Source: Fidelibacterota bacterium
GTDB lineage: Bacteria > Fidelibacterota > Fidelibacteria > Fidelibacterales > Fidelibacteraceae
Assembly (NCBI GenBank): GCA_030620575.1
Contig: JAUXEL010000106.1
Location: 1 to 5,776, forward strand
Direction of reading: 5' to 3'
Length of the DNA: 5,776 nt
In this document: positions 1-5,486 of the stretch, piece by piece
Position numbering within the stretch: the stretch's first letter is position 1
Layout: every line of letters starts with the position of its first letter
Notes under the pieces: generated by a model
What the model saw: only the letters and a program-made list of their open reading frames with translations
What the model was told of the DNA's origin: nothing
The model's database searches: none
Position numbers and translations under genes: made by a program

Positions 1-28
1 ATAATAAACATAATGCACATATTTTTTT

Positions 29-99
29 CCGAATCCCGAAGGGATTCAACAATAATATAAGGTTCACTCCAAACCATCCCAACCCTGAAGGGGTTGAAC
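29..99. repeat. Pair of REP-like palindromes
   Basis: Two short hairpins of similar design lie about 49 bases apart. The first is GAATCCC-GAA-GGGATTC (31-47), the second CAACCC-TGAAG-GGGTTG (80-96). Each has a CCC(T)GAAGGG core and is followed by TT(C/G)AAC, so they look like two diverged copies of one repeat. They lie just past the 3' end of the minus-strand ApbE gene. Neither makes a good intrinsic terminator for it, because on the minus strand the first hairpin is followed by a run of A rather than T. Such palindromes in spacers are typical of REP-like elements, some of which are moved by REP-associated transposases. No transposase is present here. Confidence 0.6.
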
Positions 100-119
100 A
101 GTTGAATCTCCAACAAGAA

Positions 120-1139
120 TTATTTTACATATTGTTCCCATCCGGAAGATGCCTGTAACAATAATTCTTCTCCAGCTCGATAGATAAATAATGCTTCTAC
201 TCCGTTCAGGGATTCGATAAAAGCCAAGCCATCATCTTTCCCCAGCACAATGGCTGCTGTAGCCACGGCATCCGCAAGCATACAGTTTTCCGCTATGATC
301 GTCACCGAGCTCACCTCATGTTCGATAGGATATCCGGTTTTGGGATTAATCAAATGAGAATAATGTTTTCCGTCTATTTCATAAAACTGCCGGTAATCAC
401 CTGAGGTGGCGCAGGCTATATCCTGCAGCGTAATGACCGCGGTGGACTGCTGATCCTGTATGTTGTATTCATCGGGTTTTGCAATGCCGATACGCCAGGG
501 TTTCCCGTATTGTGTCCCCTGTGCGCTGACTTCTCCCCCGACTTCCACAAGCAGGTTTTCATACCCCAGCATCTTGATCTCGGAAACAAGCTCATCAACT
601 CCGTAGCCTTTTGCGATCGCGGAATAGTTGAGGGTTACCAGGGAATCTTTTTTTAAAATACCGTTTTTTAAAATACGTATTTTATCCATTCCTACATGCG
701 TTAATGCGTTATTAATGGCTTCCGCATCCGGTTTTTCCAACATGGAAGTATCCCCGAATCCCCAGAGATTCACCAAATTTGTCACCGTGGGATCAAAAGC
801 ACCATTTGATGCAGCATAGATACTTTCAGCTATAGAAGATACGTAGATAAACTGCGGGGAAAGCGGATACGCTCCTGTTTTTTTGTAGGCATTAAAGCGT
901 GATATTTCGCTATTTGGGTCATAAAGGTTCAGACTTTGATTTACCCGGGTAAGTGCGGTATTGATAGCCATCTGAACGCGTTCTTTATCATGCTCTGAAG
1001 CAGCTCCACAAATCTTGACAGTGTACCAGGTACCCATGGTTTGCCCATTCAATGTTAAAACGGGTTTCTGTGTACATCCCGATAGCAGAAAAATACCCGG
1101 CAGGATCAATAAAAAAAGATATTTAATGAGATATTTCAT
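120..1139 (-). CDS. apbE: FAD:protein FMN transferase (ApbE family), lipoprotein
   Basis: This 339-residue protein has the ApbE/flavin transferase fold. The family uses FAD and a divalent metal to attach FMN covalently to a Thr or Ser of extracytoplasmic redox proteins such as RnfG/RnfD or NqrB/NqrC; no such partner is in the window. Residues 1-22 form a lipoprotein signal peptide ending in LSGC, with Cys22 as the lipidation site. Family motifs follow in order: MGT (35-37), LYDPNSEISRFN (72-83), GAFDPTV (113-119), YSAIAKGYGVD (172-182), EVGGEV (199-204), ATSGDYRQF (244-252), HLINPKTG (262-269) and ADAVATA (289-295). The motif at 262-269 has Asn where many members have Asp (HIIDP). Length is normal for the family. 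An ATG 12 codons upstream is in frame but has no Shine-Dalgarno sequence, whereas AAGAAGG lies 8 nt before the chosen ATG and gives a proper signal peptide. It is divergent from the next gene, so probably monocistronic. Confidence 0.95.
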   Translation of the reverse strand: MKYLIKYLFLLILPGIFLLSGCTQKPVLTLNGQTMGTWYTVKICGAASEHDKERVQMAINTALTRVNQSLNLYDPNSEISRFNAYKKTGAYPLSPQFIYVSSIAESIYAASNGAFDPTVTNLVNLWGFGDTSMLEKPDAEAINNALTHVGMDKIRILKNGILKKDSLVTLNYSAIAKGYGVDELVSEIKMLGYENLLVEVGGEVSAQGTQYGKPWRIGIAKPDEYNIQDQQSTAVITLQDIACATSGDYRQFYEIDGKHYSHLINPKTGYPIEHEVSSVTIIAENCMLADAVATAAIVLGKDDGLAFIESLNGVEALFIYRAGEELLLQASSGWEQYVK

Positions 1140-1147
1140 ATGTTTTG

Positions 1148-1154
1148 CCTTCTT
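1148..1154 (-). promoter_or_regulatory. Ribosome binding site deciding the apbE start
   Basis: On the minus strand this reads AAGAAGG, 8 nt before the ATG at 1139. The alternative ATG at 1175 is preceded by AT-rich sequence with no such motif. This supports the shorter protein, which begins MKYLIKYLFL. Confidence 0.7.
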
Positions 1155-1178
1155 CCCGGATCTAATATTTAGCATTGA

Positions 1179-1206
1179 AATTTACAAATATTTTCTGCAT
1201 TTTCAA
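1179..1206 (-). promoter_or_regulatory. Candidate apbE promoter
   Basis: On the minus strand, TTGAAA (-35, plus-strand 1201-1206) and TAAATT (-10, plus-strand 1179-1184) are separated by 16 bp. Transcription would start near 1172 and leave a leader of about 33 nt containing the AAGAAGG site. The -10 matches TATAAT at 4 of 6 positions, so this is only a plausible candidate. No comparably good promoter was found for the divergent gene. Confidence 0.35.
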
Positions 1207-1230
1207 GCATGAAGAATATAGGGAGTTCAC

Positions 1231-2442
1231 ATGAAAAAATATACACGAAATATATTTCATATTTTTATTATCGGATTAATCTTTATGGGATGTAGTCAAC
1301 AGAAACTCGGATATAAACCGCTTGACGGTATTCTTCAGGATGCCGTAGCGGATTCCGCCTGGCCGGGCGCTGTCATGATGGTCGGTCAGGGTGACGATAT
1401 TGTTTTCCTGAAAGCAGTTGGATACCATACTTATGCTCAAAAAAAGCCAACTAAGGAAGACGATATATTTGATTTAGCCTCTATTTCCAAAGTTGTCGGT
1501 ACCACCTCTGCAGTCATGAAACTGCTTGAAAACGGGAAACTTCATCTTGATGATCATGCAGTAAATTATGTTCCGGAACTCCGCGGTCCGACAGCAATAC
1601 AAAGTACGTTAAAAAAATCCATTACTATTAAGCACCTTTTGACTCATACCGCGGGTTTTGAACCTTTCCGTTTATTTTATGAGATGGACTGCAGTGTTGA
1701 AGCACGCTGGGACAGTGTGTTCCAAAGCGAGCTGCAGACCAAGCCCGGCGATAAGACGCTTTATTCGGACATTGGTCTGATGATCCTGGGAAAAGTAGTT
1801 GAGAAAATTACCGAAATGCCGCTGGATGATTATCTTAAGCGGGAAATTTTCCGACCGCTTGCTATGGATGACACCGGCTATAATCCTCCAAAATCCCTGC
1901 TGCCACGGATTGTCCCTACTGAGATAATCTCTTCGCAGGGTGGATTGGTTCACGGCTGGGTACACGATGAAAACACCTACAGTTTGGGAGGTGTTGCAGG
2001 ACATGCAGGGCTTTTTTCAATTGCCACGGATTTAAGTCGCTTCTGTCGAATGATGCTGCATGGCGGTGAACTGGATGATATCCGTATTTTTCAAGCGGAA
2101 ACCATTGATCTCTTTACAGGCGCGATCTCATCTAAGAGCTCGCGCTGCCTCGGATGGGACAGTCCGGATGGTGAAAGTTCAGGCGGGATATATATTCATC
2201 CCCACAGTTTTGGTCATACCGGTTATACCGGCACCTCGATGTGGATTGACCCGGAAAACAACGTATATGTCATTTTACTGACCAATGCAGTTCACCCTGA
2301 CCGATCTTACAAATATCCGAATTATTTTGAATGGCGGCAATTACTGCACTCGGTCGCATATGAAGAACTTGGATTAAATACCCGAAACCCGAATTTATTG
2401 CTTAAACAACGCTGGGTAGAAAAATTCGGCATAAAACGATAG
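1231..2442 (+). CDS. Serine hydrolase lipoprotein, class C beta-lactamase family
   Basis: This 403-residue protein belongs to the beta-lactamase/transpeptidase-like family (PF00144, MEROPS S12 type), which includes esterases, D-aminopeptidases, carboxypeptidases and AmpC. The signature SISK (84-87) supplies the nucleophile Ser84 and Lys87. YSD (178-180) stands where AmpC has YAN, and HTG (329-331) is the KTG-like third motif. ITIKHLLTHTAGF (131-143) and GGVAGHAGLFS (253-263) are also typical. Residues 1-21 are a lipoprotein signal with a slightly unusual lipobox, FMGC (Cys21). AGGGAG lies 5 nt before the ATG. The domain resembles the beta-lactamase-like part that is sometimes fused to family-3 glycosidases in Bacteroidota (recalled, not searched), but here it stands alone. 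The exact substrate cannot be read from sequence; a cell-wall peptide or ester is plausible, and a true antibiotic-inactivating lactamase is less likely. Confidence 0.9.
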   Translation: MKKYTRNIFHIFIIGLIFMGCSQQKLGYKPLDGILQDAVADSAWPGAVMMVGQGDDIVFLKAVGYHTYAQKKPTKEDDIFDLASISKVVGTTSAVMKLLENGKLHLDDHAVNYVPELRGPTAIQSTLKKSITIKHLLTHTAGFEPFRLFYEMDCSVEARWDSVFQSELQTKPGDKTLYSDIGLMILGKVVEKITEMPLDDYLKREIFRPLAMDDTGYNPPKSLLPRIVPTEIISSQGGLVHGWVHDENTYSLGGVAGHAGLFSIATDLSRFCRMMLHGGELDDIRIFQAETIDLFTGAISSKSSRCLGWDSPDGESSGGIYIHPHSFGHTGYTGTSMWIDPENNVYVILLTNAVHPDRSYKYPNYFEWRQLLHSVAYEELGLNTRNPNLLLKQRWVEKFGIKR

Positions 2443-2450
2443 AAAATACA

Positions 2451-2604
2451 GTTCTGACTTCCGACTTCCAGCTTCCGACTTCCAGCTTCCGACTTCCGAC
2501 TTCCGGCTTCTGACCTCTGGCTTCCGGCTTCCGGCTTCCAGCTTCTGATTTCCGGCTTCTGACTACTGTCTTCTGACTACTGTCTACTGTCTTCTATCTC
2601 CTTG
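2451..2604. repeat. Degenerate heptanucleotide tandem repeat, 22 units
   Basis: The array begins 8 bp after the serine hydrolase stop. Reading CTTCYGR-like units from 2451 gives 22 consecutive 7-mers with no insertion or deletion. CTTCCGA occurs 4 times, CTTCCAG 3, CTTCCGG 3, CTTCTGA 4 and CTACTGT 3; the rest are single variants. Unit types are graded: CTTCC forms dominate on the left, CTTCTGA and CTACTGT on the right. Two alternations (CTTCCGA/CTTCCAG and CTTCTGA/CTACTGT) suggest growth by 14-bp dimers. The plus strand is strongly pyrimidine-rich. A 7-bp period shifts the reading frame at each unit, and stops occur on both strands, so it is not coding. Comparable 7-bp short tandem repeats (STRRs) are known in heterocystous cyanobacteria. 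The function here is unknown. Confidence 0.9.
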
Positions 2605-2635
2605 TCTTCTACCCCATTTATCGTTACATTCAGCC

Positions 2636-2665
2636 TTAATGTATTGTCACATTAATTAATATAAA
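2636..2665 (+). promoter_or_regulatory. Weak candidate promoter for spmAB
   Basis: TATAAA (2660-2665) is a reasonable -10, with TTAATG (2636-2641) 18 bp upstream as a poor -35. It lies in the AT-rich stretch between the heptamer array and spmA. Its presence would allow spmAB to be transcribed independently of the serine hydrolase gene. TTGTCA (2644-2649) nearby has no -10 at the right distance. Confidence 0.25.
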
Positions 2666-2689
2666 TAACGACTTTAAGGAGACGCTAAT

Positions 2690-3373
2690 ATGATAAATAT
2701 TATTTGGCTTGCAATGATTGTTATTGCTGTGGGTGTTGCGGGAATTCGTTGTCTCGGTATTACCATATCGCCCTTGGGCATTTATCTCGTACCTTCGTTC
2801 GAGCCCTTAAGCCAGCTGACAAACGGTGTGTTTGAATACTCAAAATTTGCTGTGGAACTTGCTATCGGACTGGTAGGACTTATGGCTCTTTGGCTGGGAA
2901 TTATGAAAATAGCTGAAAAGTCGGGTTTGATCACGGTGATTGCCCGCGGTTTACGTCCGGTTATGGTAAAATTATTCCCGGAAATTCCCCCGGAAGATCC
3001 GGCTATGGGATCGATCATTATGGCTTTATCTGCTACGATGCTTGGGCTGGGGAACGCCTCCACCCCGCTTGGTCTAAAAGCTTTTCAGGATATGCAAAAA
3101 TTAAATAAACATAAAAATATCGCAACAAATGCCCAATGTACTTACATGGCTATGAGCACATCGAGTGTTACCATTATTCCGGCAACCATTATCGGGATCC
3201 GTTCCGCAGCCGGATCCGACAATCCCACCGATATTATTGCTCCGGTAATTATTGCTACGGTAATTTCTACTACAGTCGCTGTTGTTATGTCCAAATTTTT
3301 GCAGCGCTTACCTCGTTATCAGGTGGAAAACTTCATAGAGCAGGATGAGGAGAATAATAATGAAAAATCTTAA
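2690..3373 (+). CDS. spmA: Spore maturation protein A-like membrane protein
   Basis: This 227-residue membrane protein has a nucleoside-recognition (Gate, PF07670) domain of the SpmA type. Diagnostic stretches are AIGLVGLMALWLGIMKIAEK (58-77), PPEDPAMGSIIM (100-111), MLGLGNASTPLGLKA (117-131), TNAQCTYMAMSTSSVTIIP (146-164) and AAGSDNPTDII (173-183), all close to Bacillus SpmA as I recall it. About five hydrophobic segments are visible (roughly 2-20, 54-72, 105-121, 155-172, 183-202), then a charged, Asn/Glu-rich tail. It is somewhat longer than Bacillus SpmA. AAGGAG lies 8 nt before the ATG. In B. subtilis SpmA and SpmB affect spore core dehydration, but homologues occur in many non-spore-formers where the role is unknown; Gate-domain proteins are often linked to transport. 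It overlaps spmB by 14 nt. Confidence 0.92.
   Translation: MINIIWLAMIVIAVGVAGIRCLGITISPLGIYLVPSFEPLSQLTNGVFEYSKFAVELAIGLVGLMALWLGIMKIAEKSGLITVIARGLRPVMVKLFPEIPPEDPAMGSIIMALSATMLGLGNASTPLGLKAFQDMQKLNKHKNIATNAQCTYMAMSTSSVTIIPATIIGIRSAAGSDNPTDIIAPVIIATVISTTVAVVMSKFLQRLPRYQVENFIEQDEENNNEKS
3348..3352 (+). promoter_or_regulatory. Ribosome binding site deciding the spmB start
   Basis: AGGAG lies inside the end of spmA, 7 nt before the ATG at 3360. An in-frame ATG at 3345 is preceded by an AGG that directly abuts it, which is too close to serve. This favours the start at 3360 and implies that spmA and spmB are translationally coupled. Confidence 0.75.
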
Positions 3374-3968
3374 AAAGAAAATTATTTTCTTGATTGTTCT
3401 TGCTATGCTGTTTGTGTCATTTTTTATCTTTTCCTTTACTGAGGTAATGATGGCTATTTCTGTAATAGCCATCCCTATGATCATTGTTATTATTCCAATC
3501 TACGGACATGCAAAGGGAGTCAAGGTTTACGAAGTCTTTACAGACGGCGCAAAAGAAGGCTTTCAGGTTGCATTACGTATTATTCCTTTTCTCGTTGCTA
3601 TCTTTTTGGCAATTAGCGCTTTTCGTTCTTCCGGAGCTATGGATATTCTTACATGGATCCTATCTCCCATTACCAACAGTATCGGAATGCCCGGTGAAGT
3701 TGTCCCTATGGCGCTAATGCGTCCTCTTTCCGGAAGCGGCGCGCTGGGAATTATGGCCGAACTTATTACAACCCATGGACCCGATTCATTTATCGGTCGA
3801 CTGGTTTCCGTTATGATGGGATCTACGGAAACAACATTTTACATTTTGGCCGTATATTTTGGCTCGATCAATGTAAGACAGACTCGTCATGCACTGCCCG
3901 CAGCCCTGACTGCAGACCTCGCCGGTATGATCGCTTCCGTTGTTGTCTGCCACGCTATTTTCGGATAA
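3360..3968 (+). CDS. spmB: Spore maturation protein B-like membrane protein
   Basis: This 202-residue Gate-domain (PF07670) membrane protein is the usual partner of SpmA. Recognisable SpmB stretches are VYEVFTDGAKEGFQVALRII (56-75), FRSSGAMDILT (88-98), LSPITNSIGMPGEVVPMALM (101-120), RPLSGSGALGIM (121-132), THGPDSFIGR (138-147), GSTETTFYILAVYFGS (154-169) and TRHALPAALTAD (175-186). Two hydrophobic segments at about 8-47 precede the domain, and further ones lie near 75-88 and 183-201. It starts within the last codons of spmA, so the two are almost certainly co-expressed and may form a complex. Length is in the normal range. The biochemical function is unresolved even in Bacillus; homology is secure, but the role in this organism is not. 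Confidence 0.93.
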   Translation: MKNLKKKIIFLIVLAMLFVSFFIFSFTEVMMAISVIAIPMIIVIIPIYGHAKGVKVYEVFTDGAKEGFQVALRIIPFLVAIFLAISAFRSSGAMDILTWILSPITNSIGMPGEVVPMALMRPLSGSGALGIMAELITTHGPDSFIGRLVSVMMGSTETTFYILAVYFGSINVRQTRHALPAALTADLAGMIASVVVCHAIFG

Positions 3969-4001
3969 AAAACGGCGACAAATATTAAATAAACGACATA
4001 C

Positions 4002-4050
4002 AGGTACCGCTGATTTTCAGCGGTACCTTGTTATTTATATTTTGTTTTTA
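4002..4050. terminator. Terminator hairpin between convergent operons
   Basis: A perfect 12-bp stem, AGGTACCGCTGA (4002-4013) with TCAGCGGTACCT (4017-4028), encloses a TTT loop. On the plus strand it is followed by a T-rich tract to about 4050 and would end spmAB transcripts. On the minus strand the sequence after it is also T-rich (GTCGTTTATTTAAT), so it probably also ends the opposing two-gene operon. The T tracts are interrupted, but the stem is very stable. Confidence 0.85.
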
Positions 4051-4221
4051 TTATTCCGCTGTATCTGACGTTTTATTCCAAAACACAACAGCTGCCAGAG
4101 CAACAAAGGCCAGGATTGATTCCACCCAGGGATACAGCCTTGGAAGTATGGAGTCCAACAGATTGAACTCCAGCATAAAAACCATTGCTATCAGTAAAAT
4201 AACAGAAATAATCTTTTTCAT
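4051..4221 (-). CDS. 56-residue predicted membrane protein
   Basis: This short gene begins MKKIISVILLIAMVFM and ends FWNKTSDTAE. Two hydrophobic segments are visible, about 4-18 and 34-48, joined by a short loop with Asp, Arg, Tyr-Pro-Trp and Glu, so a two-helix inner-membrane hairpin is likely. The first could instead be an uncleaved signal. AAGGAG lies 4 nt before the ATG and overlaps the TAA stop of the upstream lipoprotein gene, only 8 nt away; the two are very likely co-transcribed and translationally coupled. The stop is adjacent to the terminator hairpin. I do not recognise a family. Given its size and place, it may be a partner, anchor or protective factor for the lipoprotein, which is inference. 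Confidence 0.75.
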   Translation of the reverse strand: MKKIISVILLIAMVFMLEFNLLDSILPRLYPWVESILAFVALAAVVFWNKTSDTAE

Positions 4222-4229
4222 TTTTCTCC

Positions 4230-5051
4230 TTAGAGCATAACGATTGCCAATACGGCATAGGTTGATGTTTTGACTGCTTCACCGACGGCCCGTCCCGCTA
4301 TTGTCCATCCGCGTCCATCTTCTCCGGGATCGGTATCGCGAAATCCTTCCAGGGTACCTATCACGGCACCGGCACCATCAATAATTCCAACAACACCTAT
4401 AATACCTAATGTGTGTTTTCCCATACCGCCGGAGAGGACTTCCTCCCATTCCTGCATATGTTCATCCCAGTAAGCAATAGAATGAATAATGGTACTCAGT
4501 CCGTACATAACGGATGTTTTTTCTTCCTCATTTTCGATGGAAGTATCGACATAGAGATACAGTTGCTCAAGTTTCTCTGCCTTTTTCTCAACGCTGATGT
4601 AACTGTCTAAAATTACGCTCATCGAATCAAAAATGGCTTGATGCTTTTGAATAATATCAAGGCTGTCGCCAAGGGCTTCAACAATATCAGCATTTACCGT
4701 AGACTTAGAAAACAAACGGGATTGTTCTAAAATATCCATGATAATTTGCTCGCTATAGATATCATTACCGAGTGAAAGCGGTGCCGTTAGCAAAGGTATA
4801 TTTGCTCCGTTAATATAGTCCGCCGCCAATGCCCGGCAACCGCTTAATGTTGACGGAAGTTGTTGAGCCGCCTTTTGTATTACAAATTCCTGATATATTA
4901 AATGAAGCGCATGATTATGTGCCTGACCGATCACAGCATACTCATCACGTAATTGATCCAGTTTGCTGACCTCTACTCCGCTTGATTCTCCGCAAGATAT
5001 CAATAATCCTATAAGTAAAATAAACAGAATGATAATTGAAATTTTCTTCAT
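4230..5051 (-). CDS. Uncharacterised lipoprotein with glycine-rich C-terminal tail
   Basis: This 273-residue protein begins with a lipoprotein signal ending LISC (Cys20) followed by GESSG. The body (about 28-205) looks mostly helical. It includes DEYAVIGQAHNHALH (36-50), a charged heptad-like stretch near 152-180, and STIIHSIAYWDEHMQEW (186-202). The tail (about 207-273) is rich in glycine and small hydrophobics: IIGVVGIIDGAGAVIGTLEG (217-236), a hydrophilic DTDPGEDGRGW turn (239-249), then AGRAVGEAV (252-260) and a hydrophobic end. It could insert as a membrane hairpin. The layout (HN motif, YW motif, GAG-rich end) recalls uncharacterised Bacteroidota lipoproteins, from memory only. AGAGGGG lies 7 nt before this ATG; a longer in-frame form from 5129 would add 26 residues and bury the signal peptide. 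No function is assigned. Confidence 0.88.
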   Translation of the reverse strand: MKKISIIILFILLIGLLISCGESSGVEVSKLDQLRDEYAVIGQAHNHALHLIYQEFVIQKAAQQLPSTLSGCRALAADYINGANIPLLTAPLSLGNDIYSEQIIMDILEQSRLFSKSTVNADIVEALGDSLDIIQKHQAIFDSMSVILDSYISVEKKAEKLEQLYLYVDTSIENEEEKTSVMYGLSTIIHSIAYWDEHMQEWEEVLSGGMGKHTLGIIGVVGIIDGAGAVIGTLEGFRDTDPGEDGRGWTIAGRAVGEAVKTSTYAVLAIVML

Positions 5052-5067
5052 TGGTCTACCCCTCTTT

Positions 5068-5079
5068 ATTGTTAACAAT
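5068..5079. promoter_or_regulatory. Perfect 12-bp palindrome upstream of the lipoprotein gene
   Basis: ATTGTTAACAAT is its own reverse complement and ends 17 nt before the lipoprotein start codon, just upstream of its ribosome binding site. It could be an operator for the lipoprotein/56-aa operon. In AT-rich sequence a 12-bp palindrome may also arise by chance. TATAAA- and TATACT-like -10 elements lie further upstream on the minus strand but lack good -35 partners. Confidence 0.3.
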
Positions 5080-5321
5080 TTATAAAGTACAAATAAGTAT
5101 ATTTTTATTTTAGGGTGGAATAAAAACATGGCACATCAGCTGTGGGACATGAATGTCACAGATGGACAAATATCGTAATTGCCGTCCCATCGTCTCCCCT
5201 TTTTAGCTTATATTTTGTAAAAATGTAGGACAGATAGCGGCTTCAAACAAGAATAATTTTCGCCTCGTGACAGTGGTCACATTTATAAAAACAGGGAAAT
5301 AATATACCTTTATTACTTCCG
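5080..5321. other. Non-coding spacer with imperfect inverted repeats
   Basis: No credible gene is seen. An imperfect inverted repeat spans 5140-5161 (CTGTG with CACAG, plus inner ACA/TGT and a two-base bulge). A second pairs GATGGAC (5161-5167) with GTCCCATC (5184-5191). A third, GTGAC-AGTG-GTCAC, lies at 5267-5280. The short GGACA string recurs at 5145, 5164 and 5228. These could be regulatory sites for the lipoprotein operon to the left or the tRNA to the right, or parts of a structured leader. Confidence 0.4.
5266..5281. promoter_or_regulatory. CRP/FNR-family-like operator candidate
   Basis: CGTGA-CAGTGG-TCACA matches the CRP-type palindrome TGTGA-N6-TCACA at 9 of 10 fixed positions. It is centred about 93 bp upstream of the predicted tRNA transcription start and about 222 bp upstream of the lipoprotein start codon. 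Whether this organism has such a regulator is unknown. Confidence 0.3.
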
Positions 5322-5345
5322 GCTTTTTTTATTGCCAACGGTTTA
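5322..5345 (+). repeat. Direct repeat, left copy, flanking tRNA-Asn
   Basis: GCTTTTTTTATTG followed by CCAACGGTTTA is repeated beyond the tRNA at 5478-5500, where CCA is replaced by TA. The 24-bp and 23-bp copies differ by one substitution and one gap. The T run looks like the tail of a terminator and the TTG like a promoter -35, so this may be a relic boundary of a duplicated tRNA unit. Confidence 0.65.
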
Positions 5346-5360
5346 ATTTCTGTTTATATT
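5332..5360 (+). promoter_or_regulatory. Sigma70-like promoter of tRNA-Asn
   Basis: TTGCCA (5332-5337) and TATATT (5355-5360) are separated by exactly 17 bp. Transcription would begin near 5367, about 8 nt before the mature tRNA 5' end. This is the best promoter in the window. Confidence 0.7.
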
Positions 5361-5375
5361 AGCTGGCTTTTGGAT

Positions 5376-5447
5376 TCCGGAGTGGCTCAACGGTAGAGCG
5401 GGTGGCTGTTAACCACTAGGTTGTAGGTTCGAATCCTATCTCCGGAG
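5376..5447 (+). tRNA. tRNA-Asn (anticodon GUU)
   Basis: A full cloverleaf can be drawn. The acceptor stem TCCGGAG (5376-5382) pairs perfectly with CTCCGGA (5440-5446), with discriminator G5447. The D arm is GCTC/GAGC (5385-5388, 5396-5399). The anticodon stem GGTGG/CCACT (5401-5405, 5413-5417) has one G-U pair, and the loop CTGTTAA has anticodon GTT at 5408-5410. The T arm is GTAGG/CCTAT (5423-5427, 5435-5439) with loop TTCGAAT. The genomic sequence after the discriminator is CAA, so CCA must be added by nucleotidyltransferase. It appears to be a single-gene transcript with its own promoter and terminator. Confidence 0.97.
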
Positions 5448-5456
5448 CAAGGCATC

Positions 5457-5486
5457 AAAGCTCTGTTTACTGACAGAGCTTTTTTT
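5457..5486 (+). terminator. Intrinsic terminator of the tRNA-Asn unit
   Basis: AAAGCTCTGT (5457-5466) pairs with ACAGAGCTTT (5473-5482) around the loop TTACTG. Seven T run from 5480 to 5486. It begins 9 nt after the tRNA 3' end and is a classic rho-independent terminator. Confidence 0.9.

Noticed and set aside
416..819. Open frames on both strands inside apbE
   Set aside because: They lie within a gene with full ApbE motifs, have no ribosome binding sites and encode unstructured arginine- or proline-rich sequences.
1672..2004. 110-codon minus-strand frame inside the serine hydrolase gene
   Set aside because: It is antisense to conserved catalytic-domain sequence and has no recognisable start signals or family features.
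3195..3217. Inverted repeat GGATCCG/CGGATCC
   Set aside because: It lies inside spmA, where the bases encode the conserved IRSAAGSD region; it is more simply explained by coding constraint.
4270..4610. Plus-strand frames opposite the lipoprotein gene
   Set aside because: The minus-strand lipoprotein has a signal peptide, a good ribosome binding site and an operon partner; the plus-strand frames are proline/serine-rich or cysteine-rich shadows.
5129..5144. Possible sigma54 promoter beginning TGGCAC
   Set aside because: The -24-like TGGCAC is present, but the base pair expected at -12 is GT rather than the required GC.
5376..5447. tRNA-Asn as an integration (att) site
   Set aside because: No second copy of the tRNA 3' end and no integrase gene are visible in the window.
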